From NCBI GenBank assembly GCA_025612245.1, contig JAAXKQ010000014.1, forward strand, positions 1 through 40,027: DNA of 40,027 nucleotides, read 5' to 3'. Origin of the DNA: Ignavibacteria bacterium. GTDB taxonomy: Bacteria; Bacteroidota; Ignavibacteria; Ignavibacteriales; SURF-24. The translations under genes were made by a program, and so were the position numbers. Below, piece by piece: positions 1 to 7,224 of the stretch. How positions within the stretch are numbered: position 1 is the stretch's first letter; each line of letters opens with the position of its first letter. Below the pieces are notes generated by a model that was not told the origin of the DNA, did not search any database, and was given only the letters and a program-made list of their open reading frames with translations.

Positions 1-109
1 AGAACCACCTCCCGCTAAACAGATAGGTCAGATAGTCTTTCTTCGTCATAAGTTTAACAAACCCCGCGACAAGAAGGACATTTACTACAAGATATACGGC
101 CATGGTCAT
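1..109 (-). CDS. N-terminus of an unidentified membrane protein, cut by the left edge
   Basis: Reading the minus strand from an ATG at 109 gives an open frame of 36 codons to the window edge without a stop. It begins MTMAVYLVVNVLLVAGFVKL, which is a hydrophobic stretch like a first membrane helix, followed by a basic turn and then YLTYLFSGRWF. An AGGT lies about 10 bases upstream of the ATG as a weak ribosome site. A second ATG two codons in (103) is possible. The family cannot be named from this fragment. It is too short to be certain that it is a gene, but the hydrophobic pattern and the open frame support it. Confidence 0.45.
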   Translation of the reverse strand, partial: MTMAVYLVVNVLLVAGFVKLMTKKDYLTYLFSGRWF

Positions 110-444
110 AAAAGTGTACCTGAAATAACTTATTTATGGAATGAACTAACCGGGTAAATCTATTTTACTTAAAGCCAAATAAATGCCAGAGATCATTACT
201 CCTTTATTATCTGTTTTAGCACCAAAATCCGGCTTTAGCTGATGCAGTTTTTGTAAATGGTTTTCAAAATGGAAATGGATATTTTCAAAATGGAAAATCA
301 CTTAGGCCAGAACCCGCGCAGGTAATTATATATCCCTTGTAATTTTTCCGATTTATTTAAAAATTGGCTGTGCAACCGGTTTTAACATTTAGCCGGTTTA
401 TTACCAATAGATTCCAATAATTTCCTTTTGAAAGGAGGATTAGC
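110..444. other. intergenic stretch between the left-edge gene and the SnoaL-like gene
   Basis: No gene is seen here. It is AT-rich and must hold the promoters of both flanking genes, which diverge. The only clear structure is a pair of 15-bp direct repeats at 261-275 and 282-296, listed separately. A strong ribosome site (AAAGGAGG) at 430-437 leads into the next gene. Confidence 0.6.
261..296. repeat. two 15-bp direct repeats, 21-bp pitch
   Basis: TTTTCAAAATGGAAA occurs at 261-275 and again, identically, at 282-296. The 21-bp pitch is two turns of the helix, so both copies face the same side of the DNA. The repeats lie about 150-180 bases before the SnoaL-like gene and could be an operator, but no matching regulator is known. 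Confidence 0.6.
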
Positions 445-897
445 ATGAAAGCAGGTAAAGTTGTAGAGGAATTTTTAACCGCAATAGAAAACAATAACTT
501 TACGAAAGCTGATAATTTTCTCTCGAAGGATTTCAAAGCAGTTGGCCTCGGCCCCGATCCGCTCAATAGTGATGAATTCCTTGGAGCACACCTGGCTTTG
601 AATAAGGGACTGCCGGACTTCCGCTTTAATTTTAAGATTACCGAGGACAGGGCTGATCGCGTATACCTGAAGGTAAAGATTACAGGGACTCATAAAAATA
701 CCATCCCTTCTCCTGCACCCGGAATTAAAGCCATTCCGGCAACAAATAAGTCGGTAGTAATGCCCGAGGAGCCGGTTGAAATTACGGTAAAAGACAACAA
801 GATTACTAAACTGAAACTGGTTCATGTAGATGGCGGCGGTTTAATGGGCTTAATGAAACAACTGGGTGTAGAACTGCCCGCAGAGGTGACACATTAA
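445..897 (+). CDS. SnoaL/NTF2-like domain protein
   Basis: A 150-residue cytoplasmic protein with no signal peptide. It has the size and pattern of the SnoaL-like (polyketide cyclase/ester cyclase) branch of the NTF2-like cone-fold family: an opening helix (VVEEFLTAIENNNFTKADNF), then GPDPLNSDEFLG, a PDFRFNF strand and a C-terminal sheet. Family members range from cyclases and isomerases to plain ligand-binding proteins, so no reaction can be assigned. The ATG at 445 follows a near-perfect AAAGGAGG ribosome site, which suggests strong translation. It stands alone, with a hairpin terminator downstream at 951-999. The fold is fairly sure; the function is unknown. Confidence 0.75.
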   Translation: MKAGKVVEEFLTAIENNNFTKADNFLSKDFKAVGLGPDPLNSDEFLGAHLALNKGLPDFRFNFKITEDRADRVYLKVKITGTHKNTIPSPAPGIKAIPATNKSVVMPEEPVEITVKDNKITKLKLVHVDGGGLMGLMKQLGVELPAEVTH

Positions 898-950
898 ATA
901 TTAAAAACAGACCTTAATAAATCATACTGATCAAAAACAATTCGACATTC

Positions 951-999
951 AACTCCCTGCCTATGCCTTTCCGGTATCTTTTCTGGCAGGGAGTTTTTT
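951..999 (+). terminator. Rho-independent terminator after the SnoaL-like gene
   Basis: AACTCCCTGCC (951-961) pairs perfectly with GGCAGGGAGTT (985-995) around a 23-base loop and runs straight into six T residues. It ends the SnoaL-like gene about 55 bases after its stop. Confidence 0.85.
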
Positions 1000-1039
1000 C
1001 TTTCCGGGAATCTACATGTTTCACTTTCAGGCAATGGAA

Positions 1040-1073
1040 TTAACAATTACTTAACACATACTTTCCGCATAAT
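1040..1073 (+). promoter_or_regulatory. PHO-box-like promoter of phoU
   Basis: TTAACA occurs at 1040-1045 and again at 1051-1056, exactly 11 bp apart. A -10-like CATAAT follows at 1068-1073, 11 bases after the last repeat. The same layout recurs at four other promoters of this phosphate island. TTAACA-type repeats on an 11-bp step are the known binding pattern of PhoP/PhoB-family regulators, such as Bacillus PhoP. A leader of roughly 180 bases, in which I see nothing further, separates this site from the phoU start. Confidence 0.65.
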
Positions 1074-1259
1074 TTATTATTTTTTATTGGTAGTAAAAAC
1101 TATTTTAAGCCTGAACTGCAGTACCGTGCTTATAGATTAAATATGGAATTTTATTTACCTTTGTATCAACAGCCCGCTTCTTAGCCATTGTTTCAGGCAA
1201 ATTTCTAATAGCTGTTTACCGACAATTAATTTTTATAAATATTATTCGAGAGAAGGATC

Positions 1260-1943
1260 ATGCAGGAAAACTTCGTAAAAGAAACCGAGAGCTTAAAGGA
1301 AAACCTCATTAAAATGGCCTCACTCGTTGATGAACAGGTAGGCAGGGCAACAAAGGCTCTTGAAACCGGAGACATTGAGCTTTGTAAAGGCATGAAAGCC
1401 AAGGATAACGAAATAGATGCCTACGATAACCTGATAAATACACAGTGCGAAAATATACTGGCACTTTTTCAGCCGGTTGCAACCGACCTAAGGTTCATCA
1501 TGTCGGCCCTTATGATCAATAACCAGCTGGAGCGCTGTGGCGACATAGCAGTTAATATTGCCCAGCGAGTAAAGAAGACAAAGGGCTTTCACGACCTGCT
1601 GAAAGAATCTAAAATTGTGGAAATGGGCACTCAGGCAAGAATGATGGTGCGCGACGCAATTGATTCGTTCATAAACAGGAGTACTGAACGCGCAAGAAAA
1701 GTACTGGATTCCGATGACACCGTCGACAAGCTCAACAAGGAAACATTCAAATTCCTCGTTTCAAAAATGCAGGCCGATTCCTCGCTTATTGAACCGGCAA
1801 GCCACCTGATAGTTCTTTCAAGGCACATCGAGCGCCTTGCCGACCATGCCACAAATATTGCCGAGGACCTGGTATTCTATATCGATGCCGAGTTTATTAC
1901 ACATAAAAAGAAGCTGGATAAAGGCGGCGAAGCGGTAGAGTAA
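1260..1943 (+). CDS. phoU: phosphate-signalling regulator PhoU
   Basis: A 227-residue helical cytoplasmic protein with the two three-helix PhoU repeats. Each carries the metal-binding type motif: KAKDNEIDAYDN near residues 45-56, and the second-half SRHIERLADHATNIAEDLVFY near 185-207. PhoU links the Pst transporter to the PHO sensor kinase and restrains both phosphate uptake and kinase activity when phosphate is plentiful. The ATG at 1260 has a GAAGGA ribosome site seven bases upstream. It is transcribed towards the pst operon on the other strand, so unlike the E. coli pstSCAB-phoU operon it is a separate unit. It has its own PHO-box-like promoter and terminator. Confidence 0.95.
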   Translation: MQENFVKETESLKENLIKMASLVDEQVGRATKALETGDIELCKGMKAKDNEIDAYDNLINTQCENILALFQPVATDLRFIMSALMINNQLERCGDIAVNIAQRVKKTKGFHDLLKESKIVEMGTQARMMVRDAIDSFINRSTERARKVLDSDDTVDKLNKETFKFLVSKMQADSSLIEPASHLIVLSRHIERLADHATNIAEDLVFYIDAEFITHKKKLDKGGEAVE

Positions 1944-1971
1944 GCTGCCCGAAAGAGGGAAGTTTTTAGTC

Positions 1972-2010
1972 AGCCGGATACAAAAAATGTCTTTTTGTAC
2001 CCGGCTTTTT
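1972..2010 (+). terminator. Rho-independent terminator after phoU
   Basis: A hairpin pairs AGCCGG.TACAAAAA (1972-1986) with TTTTTGTACCCGGCT (1992-2006) with one mismatch and a five-base loop. It is followed by a T run to 2011 on the plus strand. Read on the minus strand it lacks a good T run, so it mainly serves phoU, though it may also slow transcripts leaving the convergent pst operon. Confidence 0.8.
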
Positions 2011-2041
2011 TGGTCAGATGGATCTGATCACTAATACTTTT

Positions 2042-2818
2042 TCAGCCATACTTTCCCGAAATGTATTCCTCGGTCAGTTTTTCTTTCGGCTTCGTAAAAA
2101 TCACTCTTGTATCGTTAAATTCTATCATTTTTCCCAGGAGCATATACCCTGTATAATCCGAAACACGCGAAGCCTGCTGCATGTTGTGCGTTACAATTAC
2201 AATTGTATAGTTCTTTGCGAGCTCAAGCATCAGTTCTTCAACCTTCATCGTTGCAATCGGATCCAGCGCCGAACAGGGCTCATCCATTAAAATCACCTCC
2301 GGCTCAATTGCAAGAAGCCTTGCAATACAAAGCCTCTGCTGCTGATCCAGCGGCAGCTCCAGCGCGGACTGATCGAGCTTGTCCTTTACATAGTCCCACA
2401 TCCAGGCGCCTTTAAGGCTTCTTTCAGCAACCTCATCCATCATCTTCCTGTTACGGAAGCCGGCAACCTTTAATCCGTAGACAACGTTTTCATATATCGA
2501 AAGCGGGAAAGGGTTCGGCCTTTGAAAGACCATGCCGACACGCTTCCTGAGGTCGGTTACTTCCATGGCCTGGCCGTATATATCCTGGTCATCCAGCATC
2601 ACCTGACCGGTTACCTTTGTTCCCGGTATCAGGTCATTCATTCGGTTAAGACACCTGAGAAGTGTGGACTTTCCGCAGCCTGAAGGCCCTATAAGTGCAG
2701 TAATCTTATTTTCCTGGACAGGCATTGAAACCGAAGTCAATGCATGAAATTTCCCGTAATAAAGGTCCAGGCCTTCGACCCTCATTTTATTTTTTATTTC
2801 AGCCATTGTATTTGCCAT
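2042..2818 (-). CDS. pstB: PstB-type phosphate ABC ATPase with a degenerate signature motif
   Basis: A 258-residue ATP-binding subunit of the phosphate transporter, last gene of the pstS-C-A-B-B operon. Walker A (GPSGCGKST, residues 44-52), Q-loop Gln99, Walker B with catalytic Glu (VILMDEP), D-loop (SALDP) and H-loop His211 are all present. The ABC signature is broken: where PstB proteins have LSGGQ this one has LPLDQ (155-159, bases 2342-2356), although the flanking QQQRLCIAR is perfect. The signature serves the ATP bound to the partner subunit, so this protein could bind ATP well but not complete a partner's site. Its ATG overlaps the stop of the upstream pstB by one base (TGATG), so translation is coupled. 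It probably forms a heterodimer with that neighbour. Confidence 0.9.
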   Translation of the reverse strand: MANTMAEIKNKMRVEGLDLYYGKFHALTSVSMPVQENKITALIGPSGCGKSTLLRCLNRMNDLIPGTKVTGQVMLDDQDIYGQAMEVTDLRKRVGMVFQRPNPFPLSIYENVVYGLKVAGFRNRKMMDEVAERSLKGAWMWDYVKDKLDQSALELPLDQQQRLCIARLLAIEPEVILMDEPCSALDPIATMKVEELMLELAKNYTIVIVTHNMQQASRVSDYTGYMLLGKMIEFNDTRVIFTKPKEKLTEEYISGKYG

Positions 2819-3573
2819 CAGCCGAATCTTCCTGTAATGTAATCATGAGTTTCCTTTTTTGCAGGAGCCGTGAATATCTGCCTGGTTAATCCCACTTCTA
2901 TCATCTCTCCCATAAGGAAAAAAGCTGTTTTGTCGGCTACACGGGCTGCCTGTTTGGTGTTGTTTGTTACAAGTATTATTGTGTACTCTTTTTTCAGCAC
3001 CGTAAGTGCGTCTTCAATCTTTGCCGTGGAAATCGGATCCAATCCCGAACACGGCTCGTCAAGAAGAATGACTTCGGGCTTCATCGCCAGAACTCTTGCA
3101 AGGCAAAGCCTCTGCTGCTGCCCGCCGGAAAGCCTCAGTCCTGAGAGCTTAAGACGGTCCCTGACCTCATCCCAGATGAATGCCTCCTTGAGGCTTTTTT
3201 CCACCAGTTCGTCGAGCCGCGACTTGCTGCTGATGCCTGAGAGCCTGGGACCGTAGACCACGTTCTCATAGATGCTCATTGGCAGGGGAACAGGCATGGC
3301 AAAAACCATCCCCACCCTTTTCCTTAAGCCCGCTACGTCAACTTCAGGATCGTATATGTTCTGCCCATCCATCAGGATTTCTCCTTCAGTCCTGATCCCT
3401 GCCTCAAGCTCATTCATCCTGTTTAATGAACGAAGGAATGTTGTCTTTCCGGAGCCAGCCGGACCAATGACGCCAAGTATTTCATTTGACGTCACATCCA
3501 GGTTGAGGTCCTTTAGAACGGGAGAACCATTAAAGTAAAAGTTAAAATTGTGTATGTTGAATTTTGTGCTCAT
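2818..3573 (-). CDS. pstB: PstB-type phosphate ABC ATPase with degenerate Q- and H-loops
   Basis: A 251-residue PstB paralogue just before the previous one in the operon. It has an intact Walker A (GPAGSGKTT), an intact signature (LSGGQ, residues 148-152) and Walker B with catalytic Glu (VILLDEP). Two switch residues are replaced: the Q-loop glutamine is Ala92 (VGMVFAMP instead of VGMVFQKP, bases 3298-3300), and the H-loop histidine is Asn204 (VTNN instead of VTHN, bases 2962-2964). Its own nucleotide site should be catalytically poor, but it can supply a good signature to a partner. These losses complement those of the neighbouring PstB. It starts 22 bases after the pstA stop. The family is certain; the mechanistic reading is inference. 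Confidence 0.9.
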   Translation of the reverse strand: MSTKFNIHNFNFYFNGSPVLKDLNLDVTSNEILGVIGPAGSGKTTFLRSLNRMNELEAGIRTEGEILMDGQNIYDPEVDVAGLRKRVGMVFAMPVPLPMSIYENVVYGPRLSGISSKSRLDELVEKSLKEAFIWDEVRDRLKLSGLRLSGGQQQRLCLARVLAMKPEVILLDEPCSGLDPISTAKIEDALTVLKKEYTIILVTNNTKQAARVADKTAFFLMGEMIEVGLTRQIFTAPAKKETHDYITGRFG

Positions 3574-3595
3574 TCAGATTTTACTCTCTTCCTAA

Positions 3596-4432
3596 CTATC
3601 CTCTCCTGGCGATGAAACGGTTCATTAGCCAGTAAGCTGTAAGGTTAATAATCAAGACCGCGATGATTAAGGTTGCCGCAGTGCCGTATGCGTTTTCCTG
3701 CGAAATGCCTTCACGCGCAAGAATGTAAAAATGTACTGCCATTGTGCGCACAGAGTCGAATGCCGTAGTCGGAATTCTTAAGGATGATCCCGCGGTAAAA
3801 ATTACAGCCGCGGTCTCACCTATTGAGCGCCCTATTGAAAGCATGACTCCTGTAACAATGCCCGGAAGGGCATTTGGCAGAATTACTTTTTTTACGGTCT
3901 GCCAGCCCGATGCCCCGAGCGAGAAACTGACTTCCCTGTAAACCTTTGGCACCGCGCGGATTGCTTCTTCTGAAGTGCGTATAATTGTCGGAAGCACCAT
4001 CACGGCAAGCGTCAGGCTTCCGGCAAGAATTGACCATCCCATCTGAAGCGTGATAACGAAAAATATGTAGCCGAAAAGCCCGAATATAATTGAAGGTATC
4101 CCGGCAAGGCAGTCGGTGCCGAACCTGATAACCTTTGTCAGTGTTGTCTCCTTTGTATATTCGCTTAGGTATACAGAAGTAAAAACACCCAGGGGAGTTG
4201 CAATAAGAAGCGCCACAACGGGAAGAATAATTGTTCCTATAATTGTGGGGAATATACCGCCCGCACGCCCCAGGTCCCGTGGCTTGCTGCTGAGGAACTG
4301 CAGGTTAACTACGGGCAGGCCTTTTTCAAGTATGAATATTATTATGAATGCCAGTATGAGCAGTACTAAGATAGTAGCTCCGCCAAGAATTATTACCGCG
4401 CCTTTCTGTGTGTGCCTTGGATTTATTCTCAT
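3596..4432 (-). CDS. pstA: phosphate ABC transporter permease PstA (system 1)
   Basis: A 278-residue inner-membrane permease with about six helices. It carries the ATPase-coupling EAA loop typical of PstA (YREVSFSLGASGWQTVKKVILP, near residues 165-186) followed by the family's GRSIGETAAV. It pairs with PstC to form the phosphate channel. Its ATG overlaps the pstC stop by four bases (4429-4432), the usual sign of translational coupling. Length and motifs are normal. A separate second PstA lies at 12464-13309. Confidence 0.95.
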   Translation of the reverse strand: MRINPRHTQKGAVIILGGATILVLLILAFIIIFILEKGLPVVNLQFLSSKPRDLGRAGGIFPTIIGTIILPVVALLIATPLGVFTSVYLSEYTKETTLTKVIRFGTDCLAGIPSIIFGLFGYIFFVITLQMGWSILAGSLTLAVMVLPTIIRTSEEAIRAVPKVYREVSFSLGASGWQTVKKVILPNALPGIVTGVMLSIGRSIGETAAVIFTAGSSLRIPTTAFDSVRTMAVHFYILAREGISQENAYGTAATLIIAVLIINLTAYWLMNRFIARRG

Positions 4433-5286
4433 CTTTTCGACGTCCTTTTCCTGAGTGCAACGCTTGCTATTGAGTTAAGTATTATAATGCCAACAAAAAG
4501 AACCACACCGGTTGCAAAGAGTGCCTGCCGGTGCATTCCCGTAGCATAACTCATTTCGAGAGCAATGTTAGCCGTAAGTGTCCTTACGGAGTCAAGCGCC
4601 GAATGAGGAATGTTTACCGAGTTTCCTGCAACCATTATTACAGCCATCGTTTCTCCTACGGCACGCCCAAGCCCAAGTATTATGCTTGCAATTATGCCCG
4701 ACTTTGAAGCCTTAATGGTTATCATGTGTATTGTCTGCCACGTAGTGGCACCGAGTGCAAGTGAGCCTTCGCGGTAGCTCCTGGGTACAGCCATAATGGA
4801 ATCGATGCTGATACTGATCACCGTAGGCAGGATCATGATTCCGAGAATTATGGAACCCGCAAGGAGTGAAAGGCCGGGACCTCCGAAGTAACTCCTTATA
4901 AAAGGAGCCAGAACCATTACTCCAATAAATCCGTAAACAACGGAAGGAATTGCAGCAAGGAGTTCTATTGTGGGCTTTACTACCTTCATCATGGGACGTG
5001 GAGCATACTCGCTTAAGAAAATGGCCACCGCAACGCCAAGCGGTGCACCTGTTATCATTGCACCGAATGTTACCCAGAGTGATGCGGTTATCATCGGGAA
5101 TATGCCGAACTTGCCTGCTGCCGGGTTCCAGTCGGATGATAAAAGAAAATCCTTTAAGCCATACCGGAATATAAACGGAAGGCCTTCGTTTATTATAAAA
5201 AGTGTGATCAACAAGAGTGCTGAAATAGCGGAAAAAGCTACCGTCATTAAAATTCGCCTGACACCTTTTTCACCAACAAGTTTCAT
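4429..5286 (-). CDS. pstC: phosphate ABC transporter permease PstC (system 1)
   Basis: A 285-residue inner-membrane permease of the PstC family, with an N-terminal helix and five more in the binding-protein-dependent transport domain. The EAA loop (YREGSLALGATTWQTIH) and the conserved GRAVGETMAVIMVAGN are intact. The start at 5286 has an AGGAAA ribosome site. It lies 81 bases after pstS and overlaps pstA. Together they form an asymmetric PstC-PstA channel, which fits the asymmetric ATPase pair encoded downstream. Confidence 0.95.
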   Translation of the reverse strand: MKLVGEKGVRRILMTVAFSAISALLLITLFIINEGLPFIFRYGLKDFLLSSDWNPAAGKFGIFPMITASLWVTFGAMITGAPLGVAVAIFLSEYAPRPMMKVVKPTIELLAAIPSVVYGFIGVMVLAPFIRSYFGGPGLSLLAGSIILGIMILPTVISISIDSIMAVPRSYREGSLALGATTWQTIHMITIKASKSGIIASIILGLGRAVGETMAVIMVAGNSVNIPHSALDSVRTLTANIALEMSYATGMHRQALFATGVVLFVGIIILNSIASVALRKRTSKR

Positions 5287-5367
5287 TAAATTTCCTGAAA
5301 TGTATTAAGCATAATATAAATTCTTCTCTACCCTATCCTTTCACCAGCTTGTGAAACTTTTCTGATA

Positions 5368-6165
5368 TTACGACTTGGCAGGCAATAGCCCGTTGTCTTT
5401 TATTGTCTTCTGGCCTTCGGGAGAAAGTACATAATCGATAAAGTTTTTTATTTCGCCCTGAATGTTTCCTTTGACAAGGAGAAATATCGGCCTAGAGAGT
5501 TTATACGTTCCGTTTACAATGTTTTCCACGGAGCTTTGTATTCCGTCGAGTGTAAGCGGCTTTACCTTTTCATTGATCATTCCGTGCGAAAGGTAGCTCA
5601 CTGCGTTTGGATCGTTGGAAACAGTTTCTCGTATTGTGCCGTTGGAATCCTGAATGAGGGCGTCTTTCTTCAGCTGTATGCTGCCGATAATCTTCTCAAA
5701 AGATGACCTTGTTCCTGAACCGGCTTCCCTTGAGACGACGGTAATCGGGGCGTCGTTTCCGCCAAGCTGTTTCCAGTTGGTTATCTTGCCGTTAAATATG
5801 TCCCGCACCTGTTCGGTTGTAAGGTTTGTTATAGGGTTCTTCGGGTTAACAACTATCGCAACACCATCCCTTGCTACAATTACAGGGGTCAATCCTTTAG
5901 CCTCATCCGGCAGCTGGACCATGTCGGCCATCCCGATCTGTGCTGCTCCAGAGTTAGCGGACTGGATCCCAACGGCTGACCCCCCGCCCTGTACTGTTAT
6001 GTTTACGCCGTTATGCGACTCCATATACTGTTCTGCAAGCCTTTCAGCAAAAGGCTGAAACGCTGTCGACCCGGCAAGTGTAACTGAAGTAGCCGACTTA
6101 CCGCACCCAAAAGCTGCAATGGATGCCACGAACACAATAGAAGCAATGACTGCTTTTTTTAACAT
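5368..6165 (-). CDS. pstS: phosphate-binding lipoprotein PstS (system 1)
   Basis: A 265-residue periplasmic substrate-binding protein. A hydrophobic signal ends in a lipobox-like AAFGC, with the cysteine at residue 21, so it is probably a membrane-anchored lipoprotein. Phosphate-pocket motifs of the short PstS type are clear: AGSTAFQPFAE, GGGSAVGIQ and SREAGSGTRSSFE. A GGAG ribosome site precedes the ATG at 6165. It heads the pstS-C-A-B-B operon and sits downstream of a PHO-box-like promoter (6326-6370). It differs in length and type from the second PstS at 10408, so the two systems may differ in affinity or use. Confidence 0.95.
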   Translation of the reverse strand: MLKKAVIASIVFVASIAAFGCGKSATSVTLAGSTAFQPFAERLAEQYMESHNGVNITVQGGGSAVGIQSANSGAAQIGMADMVQLPDEAKGLTPVIVARDGVAIVVNPKNPITNLTTEQVRDIFNGKITNWKQLGGNDAPITVVSREAGSGTRSSFEKIIGSIQLKKDALIQDSNGTIRETVSNDPNAVSYLSHGMINEKVKPLTLDGIQSSVENIVNGTYKLSRPIFLLVKGNIQGEIKNFIDYVLSPEGQKTIKDNGLLPAKS

Positions 6166-6325
6166 TTATTTCTCCAATAAGATTGACGAGTATTTTAACT
6201 TCATGAGCGCTTTATGCTTTTTCCATGTACCCGATTTTTTTATTTCATCGGGAATAAACTCCGGATGGCAGACTTAACATTCACGTAATTTACATTAATA
6301 AAATTAAGCAAATGGAAATTCGTTT

Positions 6326-6370
6326 AATATAGGGGAAACAAAACTTAACAATTTGTTAACATTGACTTAA
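6326..6370 (-). promoter_or_regulatory. PHO-box-like promoter of pstS operon 1
   Basis: On the minus strand TTAAGT (6370-6365), TTAACA (6359-6354) and TTAAGT (6348-6343) follow each other at 11-bp steps. A -10-like TATATT (6331-6326) follows 11 bases after the last unit. The central GTTAAC is palindromic, so a plus-strand reading (TTAACA at 6345 and 6356, TTAAAA at 6367) is equally periodic; the -10 position favours the minus direction. A further isolated TTAACA at 6274-6279 lies in the leader. Confidence 0.65.
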
Positions 6371-6376
6371 AAAGGG

Positions 6377-6419
6377 CAAAAAGTGCCTTTATGGCCGGTT
6401 TTGTGGGCCATAGTGCACT
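6377..6419 (-). terminator. Rho-independent terminator after the response regulator
   Basis: Read on the minus strand, AGTGC (6419-6415) and GGCC-containing arms fold on ATGGCC and GCACT (6386-6382) with a small internal loop, then reach five T residues (6381-6377). On the plus strand the perfect inner stem is TATGGCC 6390-6396 with GGCCATA 6406-6412. It separates the phosphoesterase-regulator unit from the pst operon promoter immediately beyond. Confidence 0.7.
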
Positions 6420-6469
6420 CTTAGAAGGGAAGACTTTTGAAGTATTCTTCTCTGGCCGGCTCATGCATT

Positions 6470-7186
6470 TTAACTGTGTACTCCCGGGGCATTCTCAGTA
6501 TCTCTTATACGGTAGCCAACACCTTTAATCGTCTCTATCAAATCCGAGTGTTTCCCAAGTTTCTCTCGTATTTTTCTAATATGCACGTCAATGGCCCTTT
6601 CGGTTATATAGGAATCCTCACCCCAGATTTCATTTAATATTGACTCACGGTTCATTACTCTGCCCGGCTTCAATGCAATATAGGTTAATATTTCAAATTC
6701 TTTTTTCAAAAAATGTATATTCACCCCGTCAACCTTAGCCTCAAATTTCTCCCTGTCAATTTCCAGGGGGCCCAGTATTATTGTGGTTTTGCCCTTATTT
6801 TCATCATCCTGCGCGTTGTCCTTGCGCCTGAGATTTGCCCTGATACGTGCAATTAGTTTCTTTGGCGAGATCGGTTTGGTAATGAAATCGTCTGCCCCTA
6901 GTTCAAGTCCTTTAACCTCATCTGACTCGGCAGACTTTGCGGTAAGCAATATTACTGGAATATGAAGCGTGAGCTTGCTCTGGCGAATCTTCCTACATAC
7001 CTCGTAGCCATCCATAACCGGCATCATTACGTCCAGTATTATCAGGTCCGGCATCTCCAGGATCTTCTCCATCGCCTCCAGGCCGTTATTGGCACTGATA
7101 ACTTCATAGCCTACCTGTTCAATATTATACTGCAGTAATTCAATGATATCTTTTTCATCATCCACAAGCAATATCTTACTTTTCAT
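6470..7186 (-). CDS. OmpR/PhoB-family response regulator
   Basis: A 238-residue two-component regulator. The receiver domain (about 1-120) has the acidic pair Asp9-Asp10, phosphoacceptor Asp52 (LIILDVMMP) and the conserved lysine in DDFITKP. The C-terminal winged helix (about 135-232) has the PhoB/PhoP-like recognition stretch TERAIDVHIRKIREKLG and ends GYRI. The location between two Pst systems and the repeated TTAACA boxes make it the likely PhoB/PhoP of this organism. No histidine kinase is encoded next to it or anywhere in the window, which is unusual for phoB. It is co-transcribed with the phosphoesterase upstream (38-base gap). OmpR family is certain; the PhoB role is inferred. Confidence 0.9.
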   Translation of the reverse strand: MKSKILLVDDEKDIIELLQYNIEQVGYEVISANNGLEAMEKILEMPDLIILDVMMPVMDGYEVCRKIRQSKLTLHIPVILLTAKSAESDEVKGLELGADDFITKPISPKKLIARIRANLRRKDNAQDDENKGKTTIILGPLEIDREKFEAKVDGVNIHFLKKEFEILTYIALKPGRVMNRESILNEIWGEDSYITERAIDVHIRKIREKLGKHSDLIETIKGVGYRIRDTENAPGVHS

Positions 7187-7224
7187 TCTTCATGCCTTTC
7201 TTCTTTTATTTCATGATGTTCGCG

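Noticed and set aside
261-296. Possible mini-CRISPR
   Set aside because: Only two units with a six-base gap and no cas genes; this is a tandem repeat, not an array.
2018-5308. Several plus-strand frames of 70-128 codons opposite the pst operon
   Set aside because: They lie entirely antisense to well-supported pst genes, and their translations show no domain.
6274-6300. Second PHO-box candidate (TTAACA at 6274, then GTAATT and TTAATA)
   Set aside because: The later units are degenerate, the spacing is not a clean 11 bp, and no -10 follows; kept only as a remark on the pstS leader.
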